In this document: positions 33,897 through 49,517 of the stretch, piece after piece | Layout: every line of letters starts with the position of its first letter | How positions within the stretch are numbered: the stretch's first letter is position 1 | Assembly: GCA_032718475.1 (NCBI GenBank) | Contig: JAUCBJ010001484.1 | Coordinates: 1-64,000, forward strand | DNA from: Nemertoderma westbladi | Taxonomy: Eukaryota > Xenacoelomorpha > Nemertodermatida > Nemertodermatidae | Length of the DNA stretch: 64,000 nucleotides | Direction of reading: 5' to 3' | Notes under the pieces: generated by a model | The model's input: the letters and a program-made list of their open reading frames with translations, nothing else | Databases searched by the model: none | What the model was told of the DNA's origin: nothing | Translations under genes and position numbers: made by a program

Positions 33897-36717
33897 ATAG
33901 TGCGCGCTACAACATATCACGTATTTAGTGTCCGCTACATGTCACGTATTTAGTGCCCGCTACAATATGTCACATATTTAGTGCCCGCTACATGTCACGT
34001 ATTTAGTGCCCGCTACAACATGTCCCATATTTAGTGCCCGCTACATGTCACGTATTTAGTGCCCGCTACAACATGTCCCATATTTAGTGCCCGCTACATG
34101 TCACGTATTTAGTGCCCGCTACATGTCACGTATTTAGTGCCCGCTACAACATGTCACATATATAGTGCCCGCTACATTTCACGTATTTAGTGCCCGCTAC
34201 ATGTCACGTATTTAGTGCCCGCTACATGTCACGTATTTAGTGCCCGCTACAACATGTCACATATTTAGTGCCCGCTACATGTCACGTATTTAGTGCCCGC
34301 TACAACATGTCCCTTATTTAGTGCCCGCTACATGTCACGTATTTAGTGCCCGCTACAACATGTCCCATATTTAGTGCCCGCTACATGTCACGTATTTAGT
34401 GCCCGCTACATGTCACGTATTTAGTGCCCGCTACAACATGTCACATATTTAGTGCCCGCTACATGTCACGTATTTAGTGCCCGCTACAACATGTCACATA
34501 TTTAGTGCCCGCTACATGTCACGTATTTAGTGCCCGCTACAACATGTCACATATTTAGTGCCCGCTACATGTCACGTATTTAGTGCCCGCTACAACATGT
34601 CACATATTTAGTGCCCGCTACATGTCACGTATTTAGTGCCCGCTACAACATGTCACATATTTAGTGCCCGCTACATGTCACGTATTTAGTGTCCGCTACA
34701 ACATGTCACATATTTAGTGCCCGCTACATGTCACGTATTTAGTGCCCGCTACAACATGTCCCATATTTAGTGCCCGCTACATGTCACGTATTTAGTGCCC
34801 GCTACATGTCATGTATTTAGTGCCCGCTACAACATGTCACATATTTAGTGCCCGCTACATGTCACATATTTAGTGTCCGCTACATGTCACGTATTTAGTG
34901 CCCGCTACATGTCACGTATTTAGTGCCCGCTACATGGCACGTATTTAGTGCCCGCTACATGTCACGTATTTAGTGCCCGATACAACGTGTCACATATTTA
35001 CTGCCCGCTACATGTCACGTATTTAGTGCCCGCTACAACATGTCTCATATTTACTGCCTGCTACATGTCACGTATTTAGTGCCCGCTACAACATGTCCCA
35101 TATTTAATGCCCGCTACATGTCACGTATTTAGTGCCCGCTATATGTCACGTATTTAGTGTCCGCTACATGGCAAGTATTTACTGCCCGCTACAACATGTC
35201 ACATATTTAGTGCCAGCTACATGTCATGTATTTAGTGCCCGCTACATGTCACGTATTTAGTGCCCGCTACAACATGTCCCATATTTAGTGCGTGCTACAT
35301 GGCACGTATTTAGTGCCCGCTACATGGCACGTATTTAGTGCCCGCTACAACATGTCACATATTTAGTGCCAGCTACATGTCATGTATTTAGTGCCCGCTA
35401 CATGTCACGTATTTAGTGCCCGCTACAACATGTCCCATATTTAGTGCGCGCTACATGGCACGTATTTAGTGCCTGCTACATGGCACTTATTTAGTGCCCG
35501 CTACAACATGTCACATATTTAGTGGCTGCTACATGGCAGGTATTTAGTGCAGCTACAACATGTCACATATTTAGTGCCCGCTACATGGCACGTATTTAGT
35601 GCCAGCTACAACATGTCACGTATTTAGTGCCCGCTACAACATGTCACTTATTTAGTGCCCGCTACATGTCACGTATTTAGTGCCCGCTACAACATGTCAC
35701 ATATATAGTGCCCGCTACATTTCACGTATTTAGTGTCCGCTACAACATGTCCCATATTTAGTGCCCGCTACAACATGTCCCATATTTAGTGCCCGCTACA
35801 TGGCACGTATTTAGTGCCCGCTACAACATGTCACATATTTAGTGCCCGCTACATGTCACGTATTTAGTGCCCCCTGCAACATGTCACATATTTAGTGCCT
35901 GCTACATGGCACGTATTTAGTGCAGCTACAACATGTCACATATTTAGTGCCCGCTACATAGCACGTATTTAGTGCCAGCTACAACATGTCACGTATTTAG
36001 TGCCCGCTACAACATGTCACATATTTTAGTGCCCGCTACATTTCACGTATTTAGTGCCCGATACAACATGTCACATATTTTAGTGCCCGCTACATGTCAC
36101 GTATTTAGTGCCCGCTACAACATGTCACATATATAGTGCCCGCTACATTTCACGTATTTAGTGTCCGCTACAACATGTCCCATATTTAGTGCCCGCTACA
36201 TTTCACGTATTTAGTGTCCGCTACAACATGTCCCATATTTAGTGCCCGCTACATGTCACGTATTTAGTGCCCGCTACAACATGTCACTTACTTAGTGCCC
36301 GCTACATGTCACGTATTTAGTGCCCGCTACAACATGTCACTTACTTAGTGCCCGCTACATGTCACGTATTTAGTGCCCGCTACAACATGTCACATATTTA
36401 GTGCGCGCTACATGTCACGTATTTAGTGCCCGCTACAACATGTCACGTATTTAGTGCCCGCTACATGTCACGTTTTTAGTGCCCGCTACAACATGTCCCA
36501 TATTTAGTGCCCGCTACATGGCACGTATTTAGTGCCCGCTACAACATGTCACATATTTAGTGCCCGCTACATGGCACTTATTTAGTACCCTATACAACAT
36601 GTCACATATTTACTGCCCGCTACATGTCACGTATTTATTGCCTGCTACAACATGTCACGTATTTAGTGCCAGCTACATGTCATGTATTTAGTGCCAGCTA
36701 CATGTCACGTATTTAGT
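33897..36717. repeat. 25/28-bp alternating satellite, about 2.8 kb
   Basis: About 106 monomers with core ATTTAGTGCCCGCTACA. A 25-bp type (CTACATGTCACGT) and a 28-bp type with an extra triplet (CTACAACATGTCACAT) alternate through much of the array, making a 53-bp dimer. Substitutions accumulate toward the right (from about 34980), while the left half is more uniform. It begins about 1.1 kb after the stop of the unknown gene and ends at a hairpin element. Confidence 0.97.
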
Positions 36718-36838
36718 TGGGGTATAGAGTATCTTGCCTCGAGATATAAAAATATAAAACGTTATTGTTACCGTATGCGCATTAACTTTTTATATTTTTA
36801 TAACTCGTGGCAAGACCCTATACATACACCCCCAACGG
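36715..36838. mobile_element. short fold-back (MITE-like) hairpin
   Basis: Arms of about 45 bp: the left arm (GTTGGGGTATAGAG...CTTGCCTCGAG then GATATAAAAATATAAAA) is the imperfect reverse complement of the right arm (TTTTATATTTTTATA, CTCGTGGCAAGACC...CCCCCAAC). It abuts the last satellite monomer. A transcript could fold into a long hairpin. Confidence 0.8.
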
Positions 36839-37406
36839 GGAACTTTGCCCTTCGCTATGAGCCCGCCTGGACCCTTTGACTTAGATTCACTAAGTAAATT
36901 TAACCTAATTCAGTGCGATGATTGCCATCGGTTTTGAATACCTAGAAAAACATTGTTCGAGAATGTTTGGAATTTAAATGCCTCGCTCAGAGAAAAATAT
37001 GAACTTTTGAACGCGCATATTGGCATATTTGGAATCCTTCAAACGCCACCTCTGCATCGCAACTATTAAATCACTAAAATAACAAAGAATAATATACTGA
37101 CTAATCTTAGTTTAATACAAAGATTAACCTCCTTAGCAGTAGTACAAATTGTACAAAGATTATGACTAACATATCTTGGCTTCTGCTACACGTTTTGTAG
37201 GTAATTTTTGGTTAGGTTAGTAGGTAATAGGGCCTACTATTAATCCGGAGCCGAATAGATCTAATTTGGTCAAATCCGAATTATTATGTTTTTTTTTCAT
37301 GTCCCGTTCTGATTCATTGAATTGATAATCCGTCGCCAATATGAGGGGCGCTAACAGTATGCAGGAGTTAGCTCATCGTATAAGTTACCATTTTGTGAAT
37401 TTTTAA

Positions 37407-37809
37407 GCCTTTTACATTCCCAGTGGTGAGTGTAACTAAAAAATGCAAATTTTAAAATATTACCTAGACCGGCTAGACCTAATTTCAATATATTGCAACT
37501 TTAACATTTGCCCCTTAGAACTCTACATACATGAAGTTCCCTACTTTCAACGTTTACAAACTTTTGCTATCCTTACGGATGTTGCATCTTTGGGGTTGTT
37601 TCTCTACCCCCACTAAATTCACAATTTCGGTTCGAACGAGCCTAATTTTTAAATCGAAGGGGTGCCAGAAGTTTGTAAATATTCGAAAATTGAGGTTACT
37701 TTGATTGAAAGCGTTCTTAGGGGCAAATGTTAAAATTACGATATTTTCGATAAAGCTATAATAAATATTAATTTTTTAGTTACACTCATCACACAGGGAA
37801 TGTAAAGGC
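37407..37809. mobile_element. fold-back element, about 400 bp
   Basis: The left end (GCCTTTTACATTCCCAGTGG then TGAGTGTAACTAAAAAA) matches the reverse complement of the right end at 37772-37809. An inner pair (AACATTTGCCCCTTAGAAC at about 37502 and its complement at 37715-37738) confirms that the whole segment is palindromic. No transposase frame is seen. Confidence 0.82.
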
Positions 37810-38164
37810 AGTCCCCATTTTTTTAGTTAGACTCATCGGCGAATTAATATTTTGGCCTATCTCCTATCAATGTCAAAAATATAAATTAAGGGAAAGGAAC
37901 AGATTACAGTGGCATGTTTTCTAACCAAAACAATAAACAGAGTCAATAGTTAACAGATTATTTGTGTCTATTTTCCCCTGGAGATTAATTTTGATTGTAT
38001 CGAAAGTTACCCCATCTGCACTCACCACAGCGCACAGGGAATTGTTTAACAGATATAAACAAAAAGCCCTTCCACCTCACAGTCCATCACGATTCGCGAT
38101 GATCCATGGCTTCCCACTTTTGACACAATCCTCCATCATGGTACCAGGTGAGTCTCTTTGACAC

Positions 38165-38330
38165 AATCATCCATGTTGCTGCCATATGTGTCAGTTTTTC
38201 TTTCGTTGTTGCCAACTCTTCAATTATCTCTCTGAGAGCAAGAATGGGCTACATGGTCCCACGATCTTTACGGAACACATTCTGGTTTCGGCGTAGCAGT
38301 CTCTCAACGGGGTCGAAATAATGGTTTGTT
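38165..38330 (-). mobile_element. LINE reverse transcriptase fragment
   Basis: The minus strand reads DPVERLLRRNQNVFRKDRG, one stop, then PILALREIIEELATTKEKLT, the finger region typical of RTE-like reverse transcriptases. The fragment is short and broken on both sides. Confidence 0.75.
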
Positions 38331-38931
38331 GGTTTTTCTTCCTATTCAGCAAGTTGATAAATTTCCATGCCTGGGATGGTGGCTGATTGTTGATGTCATC
38401 AACATGCTGTCAGATTATTAGAGCAACAGATATCTATCATTACTACAGTATGATAGATTATCAGAATACGGCATAATTCAGGGATCTACTGTAGTTGAGC
38501 CTCAATTGCCGCCTTAGACACATTCTTAGTCGCCTTATTGTTTTTGAGCGGGGCTCATTCTGTGTCTTACACTAGTGAGGTCCTCTCGGCACTTCCGAAT
38601 TCTGTGGCCAGTCCTGGGTGGTTTTTCTGTTCCGAGGTTTGTATAAAGGAACTGTTTCTTTTATTCCCCTTGCATAAGCAGCTACTCCATTAAGCCCTAG
38701 GAACACCAATGTGTCAATTTTTCCATCTGTATTCCTAACACTTTCTTCATCTTGCGCAAATGTCACATCTGCTGATCTGCACCACCCGAGCTACTACCGT
38801 GGTACGAGACCAACACTGATCATCACTCATAATACCTTATTTGTCTCGAGTTTCATACCATAATGCTAGGAGACCACAAGCTCTCGGTTACTTTAAAGTT
38901 CCTCAAGGCAGGATCTCATTATTAGGACTTT

Positions 38932-39234
38932 CGGTTCTTTTGCACTTTAGTTGACATAGGCCATGATTTTTCAAACTTCAAACAAAAAGTTTTCAAACTT
39001 AACTATATCACCTACCATACCAACATCATTGATGTTCTAGAACACTTATGTTTTATTCTAACATTTTTTAAATTAAGAATAAAAAATAAAAATAAAAAGA
39101 ATAAGAATATTGGTAAGAATATTTTATCATTTTAGTTATTTTTTTTCATTTTATTTTATAATTTTATTCTAGAACATAAACAATACTAATACAAATTTTA
39201 TGGCCTGGCCAACTATTAAAGTGCAAAAGAACCT
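38932..39234. mobile_element. fold-back element, about 300 bp
   Basis: GGTTCTTTTGCACTTTAGT plus the following GACATAGGCCAT at the left is complementary to ATGGCCTGGCCAACTATTAAAGTGCAAAAGAACC-type sequence at 39201-39234. An inner pair, TTCTAGAACACTTATG and TTCTAGAACATAAAC, continues the palindrome. The middle is AT-rich. No coding capacity. Confidence 0.82.
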
Positions 39235-39949
39235 GACTTTCTACCATATTCGTCGTAATTATTAGTACATGCGTTTCTGCGTTGTATCCGCCCCATTCCG
39301 TTTCTCAATGACTGTTGGCAGTTTTCCATGGGCATGGGCATGTATGGCTGAGTAAACGTGCTAAAAGAGTGCTCTACTCTAATGGAGTTATCTGCTCCTC
39401 CATGGTATGGTGGTTAAGCTAGTCGAGGATATCTATTGTGAGGGCAGCATCCAACTCATCCCTAAGTTTCGCAGCTCTCCATGACGATGACAGCTTGCAC
39501 TAAGATAGTGCCTGTTGGTTGTGTACTGGTTGATCCTGCCGTCAAAAACAGTACCCAGCAAGCGTCAGGCCGCGTCTCTCCATGTACTTTATCGTACAGG
39601 TTTCATTTTATCTACGGAGAAGATATTATTTTCCATTCCCTCCCACATTATGTAGACATCATCCCATTGTCTCAAACCTTCATGACTTCAGCTCCTACTT
39701 GGAGCCATGTACTAACTGTCCTCAGTGTGTATGTAATGCTCCATTCCATCAGTATATGTCGCGTGGCAACCATCACGGAATGAGTCCAGGTTCAAAAAGG
39801 CTAAGGCAGCAGTTAATGGTGCAGGTGTAGCCAGGTCCATGAACAGACAGTAGGCCTACTCTGATAATCTACAGGAGCTTATCATCAGCAAGATGCTACC
39901 ATCAATGATGCCGATGGCGATGATAGCAGCAAATCAGCCCAGTCATGTA

Positions 39950-40266
39950 AATCGACCCTTTGCTGACTGGGATGTTGAGCCAACCAACCATGAAGGTTAA
40001 GGTTGAATTTCCAGCTGATCGCCTTAATGGTTGGAAGTCCCACTCTAAGAAGCTCCTAAATAATGACAGAACATTGCCTGAAAACTTTGTGGAACAAAAA
40101 GTGTCGGAGTCTGTACTCCGAGATACCCATTGGGGACGTCTTTGCCTAAGTTATTAAGGCTGCTGCACTGAGAGAGCATTAAGACCAGTCCCCTCTGGTG
40201 TCCCCCTGAGGTCTTTAAAATACCAGAATGTTTACCAGAATTCATTCTCCCGATCACGTATGTTCA
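39950..40266 (+). mobile_element. LINE remnant (linker before RT)
   Basis: The frame reads LNGWKSHSKKLLNNDRTLPE, then in shifted frames LRALREHxDQSPL-like sequence and VSPEVFKIPECLPEFILP, resembling the stretch between endonuclease and RT in RTE-like LINEs. It stops exactly where the large palindrome begins. A possible continuation (TADGETDLFGVF near 41230) lies beyond the palindrome. Confidence 0.55.
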
Positions 40267-40268
40267 GT

Positions 40269-41156
40269 GTACACCATGACCTTTAATATAGTGTCATTTT
40301 CTGACACGGACCCCCCCCCCCCCCAGATTTTTCTACAAATTTTTATCATATTGCTTGAAATTTGAAACACAACTAGTTCCACTCACCGTCGATGACCCCA
40401 TGGAGCCGGAATTTGTGATTTTACCTTTAATTTTTTTTAAAGCGTTTTTAAAAAGTGTCTTTTGCGAAATCACACCCTGCGTATCGTGGCCATTCTTTAC
40501 ATTAGTCGTAATTTTTTCATATCAATAAAAAGCATGCGTTGCAAGTATTCCAAATATGTAACAATATCTGAATTTCGTTGAGAAACAACTGAGATATAGG
40601 CGTTCAAAGATTGCAAGAATTATCGTTCGCTGAAGGCCATTTATTCTATTTAATAAATACACGATGTTCTGGAACATTTTGTTTATGTATGAATAGCTAC
40701 GCAATAGATATATTGGATAGGAATACCGCTGTTGCCAACCAACTCATGAAATAAATAACACATTCTAGAATTTTATGTATTTATTTGATAGAATAAATTG
40801 CCTACAGCGAATGATCGTTCTTGCAATATTTGAACTCCTAGTTCTCAGCTGTTTCTCAACGAAATTTAGATATTGTTACATATTTGGAATCCTTGCAACG
40901 CAAGCACAAATGTGAAGACTAATGTGACGAATGGTCACGATACGGATGGTGCAATTTCGCAAGACACTTTTTTAAAACGCTTATAAAAAAATTAATGTCA
41001 AAATCAAAAATTCCGTCTTCATAGGATCATCGACGGTGAGTGGAACTAGTGGTATTTCAAATTTCAAGCAATATGATAAAGATTTGTAGAAAAATCTGGG
41101 GGGGGGGGGGGTCGGTGTCATCAGAAAATGACACTATATTACGGGACATGGTGTAC
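40269..41156. mobile_element. large palindromic (fold-back) element, about 890 bp
   Basis: The left arm from GTACACCATGACC, through a C14 run, AAATTTGTAGAAAAATCTGG-type sequence and TCACCGTCGATGA, is mirrored by the right arm ending ACATGGTGTAC at 41156, including a G13 run opposite the C14. The inner halves pair too: CGTTGAGAAACAACTGAGAT against CTCAGCTGTTTCTCAACG, and ATTCTATTTAATAAATAC against GTATTTATTTGATAGAAT. Arms are about 400 bp, with a centre near 40715. No transposase. Confidence 0.88.
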
Positions 41157-44100
41157 TTGCATTACATGGGATTCCTGAAGGATTATTGCAGCCAATCAGA
41201 TCAGTATAGTTTGACAACATTTGTGTCTACTGCTGATGGTGAAACAGATCTATTCGGAGTTTTTGGACACAGTAGCGTAGCAACATCAGGATCGTGTCGC
41301 CTTAGTGTACTTCTCGCGAGATCCCCCCCCCCCCCCCCCCCAGGCCCTCACCAGCGACTCTCTTTTACATGAAGTAAATAAAGTACGATGATTTTCTCCA
41401 TAGCGAAAAATAGCGACCGACCCTATACAGACTCGAACCCGTTACCTAGGTTTCAAACTTCCGGTTATCATCAGCCGGAGTTGTTATGGAGAACATTATC
41501 ATACTGTTCTATTACATTACCGGTATATATATATATTTAACGGATCACTATTGAACATGTTACAAAGACAGTCACCAATTTTTATGAAAATAAGCCAATG
41601 TTTTTTAATTAAATGTAAAAACTCGCAATTGTTAAAATAAATAAGTTGCTTTCATTTGTATCACTGTAGGAATGAAGAAGGACTGGAAAGTCTGTTATAA
41701 TAAGACAATTTTATGGAATAAAACTTAATATTGGACATTATTTATATTTTATTTAAGGCCGTTGAATAGGCCTACCCAACCCGACCATGTTGGGATAAAG
41801 TCAACTCGCAAGAAGCAGCAACCGTAATCTAGCGATGTTTGCGATGCTCCGCCCACCTTATCGCTATCCTTTATCGCCATTCTCCAAGGCACATCATTCA
41901 TAATTGGCCTACTTGCCTAATATTTCTCTATCATTGTCAGATTGTAGAGGAATATTTCCAGCTAGCTATTTAGCGGCATAAATGTGATTGCGGAGTGCGT
42001 AGGGGAGGGGTACCTCTTCCCTCAGATAAACGTTTCTCCCATCTCGGCACCTAAGTAGCAAGCCCTTTACTTCTGGTAATATTGCGATAAACATTTGACC
42101 GACCGGCTGTCTTCTAATAGTAATATTATCGGTATTCGTCCAGTTCTAAAATAATTCATCTAAAATTATTCGACCTACGTTTCAGTTAAATATTTCCCGC
42201 CAAATAAGTTGTTGTTGTTGTTATGGATACATAGTCCCATTATAACCCGTTTGGGGGTGTGTTAGGTCGTTATGTACCCGGGTCACATTCGCCCACGTAG
42301 AACGCCCACCCAATGGATGTTTCTCATTTGCGCAAAAAAGAAGAAAATTCAAAGTCTGTTTTTTATTATTATTATTATATAAATTGCAACAATGCGCTAC
42401 AATTAATAAACAATTAAACTTAAATTAACTTGTTTTTTAATCATAATCTGCTGATTAAAGTATTCAGTAAATGATATAATGTACCTACATGAATTTATAA
42501 CCAATTTGACCACATTAAATAGACGATTAAACGCAAGAAATACCCAAGTGTAGAAGACTCAGTTTAGCTAAGGCACTATAGACCCTAATTATTTTAATAA
42601 AAATCTATTAATTTCAATTTGAATTTGAAGGTAATTGGGTTGTTAATAACATAATTGACATGTTGAACAAATTGTTTTGTTAAAAATTATAATGTAAATG
42701 TAAACAATACATGTACCAAAGGCGATTAATAATGATACAACGAAAACCGCTGGAAAAATGTCTAGAAAACATATTTTTGGACAAGCAAAGTGTTGTTATG
42801 GTCAACTCAACAACTTAGATTTTATGGAAGAAACAAGGTATATTGCATTGTACTGTAATCGGAAATACAAGCAACAATATGGATGAGTTCATTTTATTCG
42901 TTGGATTTGCTTAAAAAGTACAGTAGAGTAAAAAGTACAATACTTTACGACTGAGAAATTATAGTTAAAACATACCCAGTACGTTTTCGGAGGCTATAAA
43001 ACTTGCTTTTTATTTCATGTCAAAAGTAGCTTGTTTGTTAAATAGTTAACACGGGTGTGGGGTGGTTCGTGGGGTATATTAATTGGTGCGTCAAGTGTTT
43101 GCGTTAGGGTTCACGCTATTCGTAGGCAGTGGACACAGAATTAATGATACACTGCTGAGTATGGTAGTGTTAACGGAACTCCCTGGAACCTACTAATGAT
43201 GACTGTAAGAGCCGTGTGGTACACTGCAACGGACACAGACAACAGTACAAGAATATAATAAAAGCGTCAACGTAACACCCACTTGAATTTTTACCCTTTC
43301 AGAACTTTATGTGACATTCATTAAACAATGGGAGTTTCCTTTCTAATCTTGGCAGTTGAACAAAACATGAATGTCTTGCGTTTTGTCAACTTGGTTTATA
43401 AACTATTCTACTATGGATAATTATAACTTTATTAGTTAAGCCCTTTGTGCTTTATAGTATATATATAATATATCTAATAGGCCTAAATATTGTACACTAA
43501 AAAATACACGCACGCACATAACTCAACTCGTCTTTCATTTATATTTTACAAAACAAAAATTAATAATATTCGTTATTTTCATTTTTTATTTCAATTAAAT
43601 GTAAACATTAGGCCTATAATATCCTTCGATTAAAATTAATTAATTTTATAGAAAATATAAATGTGTGGGGAGTGTTATTTTACGCTAAAAACATTATACC
43701 AAGTCACCACCACAATAATAATTACTCCTAAGAATCTTGAAAAGAGTTTTATAAACCCGACGAAAAGAAAACGTTGCCTTTTAGGCTATAAAAACTACAA
43801 CATGTAAGACAATTAATTGTGACGTCAAATTAAATGTAGCAGCTAATTCAACATTATTACAAAATAATACGTTGTGACAAGACAATGGAAGTAACTAGAT
43901 GAGATGGCTGAACTCTATAGAGATGTAACACAGCGACTGAAAACGAGAAAATGGTAAAAATACAAAAATAGGTCTACATTAAGAAATATTAATTATTTTA
44001 ATAATTAAAGAAAAAAAGTTATAAACCATGTTTTTGTTCACCAAGACTTATGATATTATGGTAAAAAACTGAGTGTCAGATTAAATTGAAATTGTACGTG

Positions 44101-45099
44101 ACGTTTAGCAACCCCCCCCCCCCCCCCCGAACCATTTGTTGGGATAGCTGGAATTTAGACGAAAAAAAAACATTATCATATAATCAAAAATTAAGGATGA
44201 TATGATATAGTCTAGTGGAATGTTGATAAATGGGAAAAAAACTGTTTGCAGCAAAAAAATTATTATAAAAAAAGTGGATAGAAAGAACCCGCTGGGTGAA
44301 ATAGTAATTAACTGAATGTTAATTAAACTGTAGTACCTTCGGTTGGTTTTAGTAACACAGATTTAAACGAAGAGGAAACATCACAAAGGAGACAATGTGA
44401 ACCAGTTCAGTAGCTACTGTAGAAAGCAATAACTGCAAGTAAAACCTACTTGTCGAGCTACACTCAGTACCTAAACCCTAAAACTGCTAAACTTACCCTG
44501 AATATCTAAAACCTACTAAATACCGATAGATAACATGGTTGTCAAATATACATTCTATATTATAATGTATTCATTATTAATTAATACGGAATGATAACTA
44601 ATTAATGTACATATACAAACTATATGTACACAGGTAATGATAATGAATGCACTCAAAGGAGCAATCGATATGTCTATCCGTTACACGGACGATAAAAACA
44701 AAATGAAATTATTATTCGACTAATTAATATAAACTATTTTAATATAACAAGTTTTTTTTTCATAGAAAATCAAATAAATGATAGTTAGAATACAAAGTGA
44801 CAATGCATTGATTCACTGCCGGGGAGGGGAGGGGGAGGGGGGGATAAATCCAACTCGAGGTGGGTTATCTAGAGCTAGAGAGAGTGTTACCTGGTTAGTA
44901 TAGAGCGAATCCTATGGAATTATAACCAAAACAAGAGTTACTGTAGTCTGTCTACCTTAGTAGGCAATTAGGTAGGTAAATAAATGGAGACAACGTTCCA
45001 GAATAACCAGGTAACTCATAGTAACCGTTACTGTCCAACCTTGTTTTATATAATTAACCTGCACAATGCACACAGTTAGCATTATATTAGCATGCCGTC
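41157..45099. other. intergenic region downstream of SoxB1
   Basis: AT-rich DNA with C17 runs at 41325 and 44112, a (TG)n/(TTG)n stretch near 42210 and no recognised gene. The last few hundred bases before 45100 are presumably the SoxB1 3' UTR. No clear polyadenylation signal was located. Confidence 0.55.
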
Positions 45100-47013
<1,914 letters not shown>

Positions 47014-49517
47014 CTAATGAGGGGGGGGGGGGGGGGGGTAATTATAAGTAAAACCAGCAATATTACTTTAAATATTTAAATGAAAAACTAAGGTTTAATA
47101 GGTCAAACCTTGGAAACATTTTATATTATTGTAGGGATATCGGTATCTCAAATAGAAATAAACTGAAAAACATCAGGTATAATATGATTGCAGATATATT
47201 GAGTACAGGGACGTCCTAGAGTGCTTGAGAATCAAAGTAAACAATAAATATATAGCTAGTGAGTGTTGTTTACAAACCAACCAACTTTTTCGAGTGGCTT
47301 GTGAAGCCTCTCGAGTAAATCATAGTAAAAAACATGCAACATGCCTACAATAAGAGTAGATAAGGAAAGACGACTATAATAACAGTGAATATGGAATTAA
47401 TGACAACGCCCTTTAATAACAAAATAATAATGTATATGATTAATCCAAAACGAGCATTAGTATTATTTGGGACCATATACAAATACAACAAATTTACTAA
47501 GTCTGATCACGTTTATATACACACCAGCAGAGGTCTGGCTGTATAAACCACGAGATCTGGATCTTGGGACCTGGCTGTACGTAGTAGGTGCCTATAAACC
47601 TAAACACTAAGCTGTAGCTGACATTGACATTAATATTGTCTTCTAACATTAACCTTATACATACATTTAATCACATATCGATATCATACGCGAATCAGGG
47701 GTATAATATAAGGCAACTATATAAACTGATAATAAGGTCCCTATTATATTAATCGTTAATGTTAGGCATCCGTCTCATACCCGACATATAAATATTCGAC
47801 TATAGGTAAATGGAATACCATACATACGGTAGATACAGCGGTCTGCAATGCATGATATCTTTTATATGATCACCAAATCGGCAAAATATTATTATAGATT
47901 GCGATTTCATATAATAACGGGAGACAAACGTTTCCCTTATCTATCATTGTTTGCAGGAACTTCTACTGGTCCCCAGAAAGTCAAATATACTCAAGGTATC
48001 AGATTCCGTAGACCTAAGCCTTGCGGTTTACACTCAGGTAGATGTCTTGTTTGACCAGTTAACTGCACTTATCCATAGGGTAAATGTATGCACACAAATG
48101 TTTAAACATGCTGATAACAGCCAATAGGTAAACTAAAAATATCAAAGCTAAATGAGATCAATATATCCATTTATCATAGGGGGATTACAAGCTTGTAAGA
48201 ATAACCATAGCTCTGACCTGAGCTATACCTTAGTGCAAATTAGGTTCTTTTCCTTTAGTTTAACTACATTCAGTGAATGCAGTTACATTTAATACACAAC
48301 AACCCAATATAAAAACGATTCTCTTTGTTCAAAAATGTCACCATTATTATATTAGTCTATCATTATTCATCAGTCATATCATCATTATTATAACATTTAC
48401 TCAAGTCTGCCAACTTATTGTTGGCGTCTCGGGTACACTCTCTGCTTATCAGTGCCAGAAACTGGACAATAACAGGTCCGCCTGCCGTGTTATTGTGTTT
48501 ATATACACAGGACTAATTAAAATAAATCAGCCATCATCAGCGAGTCCATCAATATTATATACAATGCAGGGCTCACTCCATCACTCACTACTCAAAGCCC
48601 ATAAAATAATCTGAGGTACATTGTCACATATTTTGGCAATCCGCCCTATCGTTCTATCTTAATAACTCACACCCAAACCCCTTAATTGTTGAGGTAAGTG
48701 TAATAAAGAAAGAGTCCCATCTCAGTTACCATCTCCTGAAAAGACTCACAGACAGACAATTGTTCACACAGTTGTGATGTTTTATTTTGTAGATTCAGGA
48801 CATAGACATGCCCGGGTGAAGTTTTCTGCGAGCGATGATATTAATAGGTATGCCCTAGCCAAAAGTGCGGTCACATAGGAAAAAGGAAGTTAAAAAAACA
48901 AAACGAAAAATTCAAAACAAACAAAAGGTTATACTAAAATTTTGAGTGTTATACGGTGTTTCATGCTACAGACAGACTATGTTGTACTATGATAAGTATG
49001 AAATAGGGCTGTAGGCCGAAAGACTACTTTATAATTGATTAATATAAGCCTAGACGTAGACAGACAAGACATACAGATTAATAATTAAATTTACAATACA
49101 AAACATTCAATAACTATAATGTTACAAGTCCTAAACAATTTTAGAAATAAATAGCATGATAAAGAGAAAATAAATCCAGCTCCATTCGAAAGCCCGTATT
49201 TCCGCTTTTTCTCAAGGAAATCCAGCTGTTGGGTTGGGGGAACGCAACCCTAAAACAACTTTTTTAATTGAAAGCACCTAATTTTGAGTTTTCAATTACT
49301 AACGTTAGGCCTATGTACTTTTTTGCCATCATCAAATTAAATTTCAAAAGCTACACCTACAATGAATGAGTAGCCAGTAGAGTAGTTAGTTAGGTTACTT
49401 TTCTTTAAGGTATAGGCCTACTACCGGCAGACCGGTAGTAGTAGGCCTATTGAATAATGAATACCGGTACCGTATACTGGTACTTGTACTGTACGGTACA
49501 CGTACGTTTATACTTAC
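47014..49517 (-). other. SoxB1 first intron
   Basis: 2.5 kb, AT-rich, with a G18 run (plus strand, 47021-47038) beside the acceptor. No coding sequence or structured RNA recognised. Confidence 0.7.

Noticed and set aside
3624-36717. CRISPR array
   Set aside because: The arrays are head-to-tail satellites with no unique spacers, in a eukaryotic genome.
38572-38766. Minus-strand frame faintly recalling hybrid-cluster protein (GLNGVAAYA)
   Set aside because: The resemblance is limited to about ten residues, without cysteine ligands, and lies among LINE and fold-back debris.
41400-41480. tRNA-like GGGTTCGAGTC on the minus strand
   Set aside because: A B-box-like word is present but no A box at the right distance and no cloverleaf.
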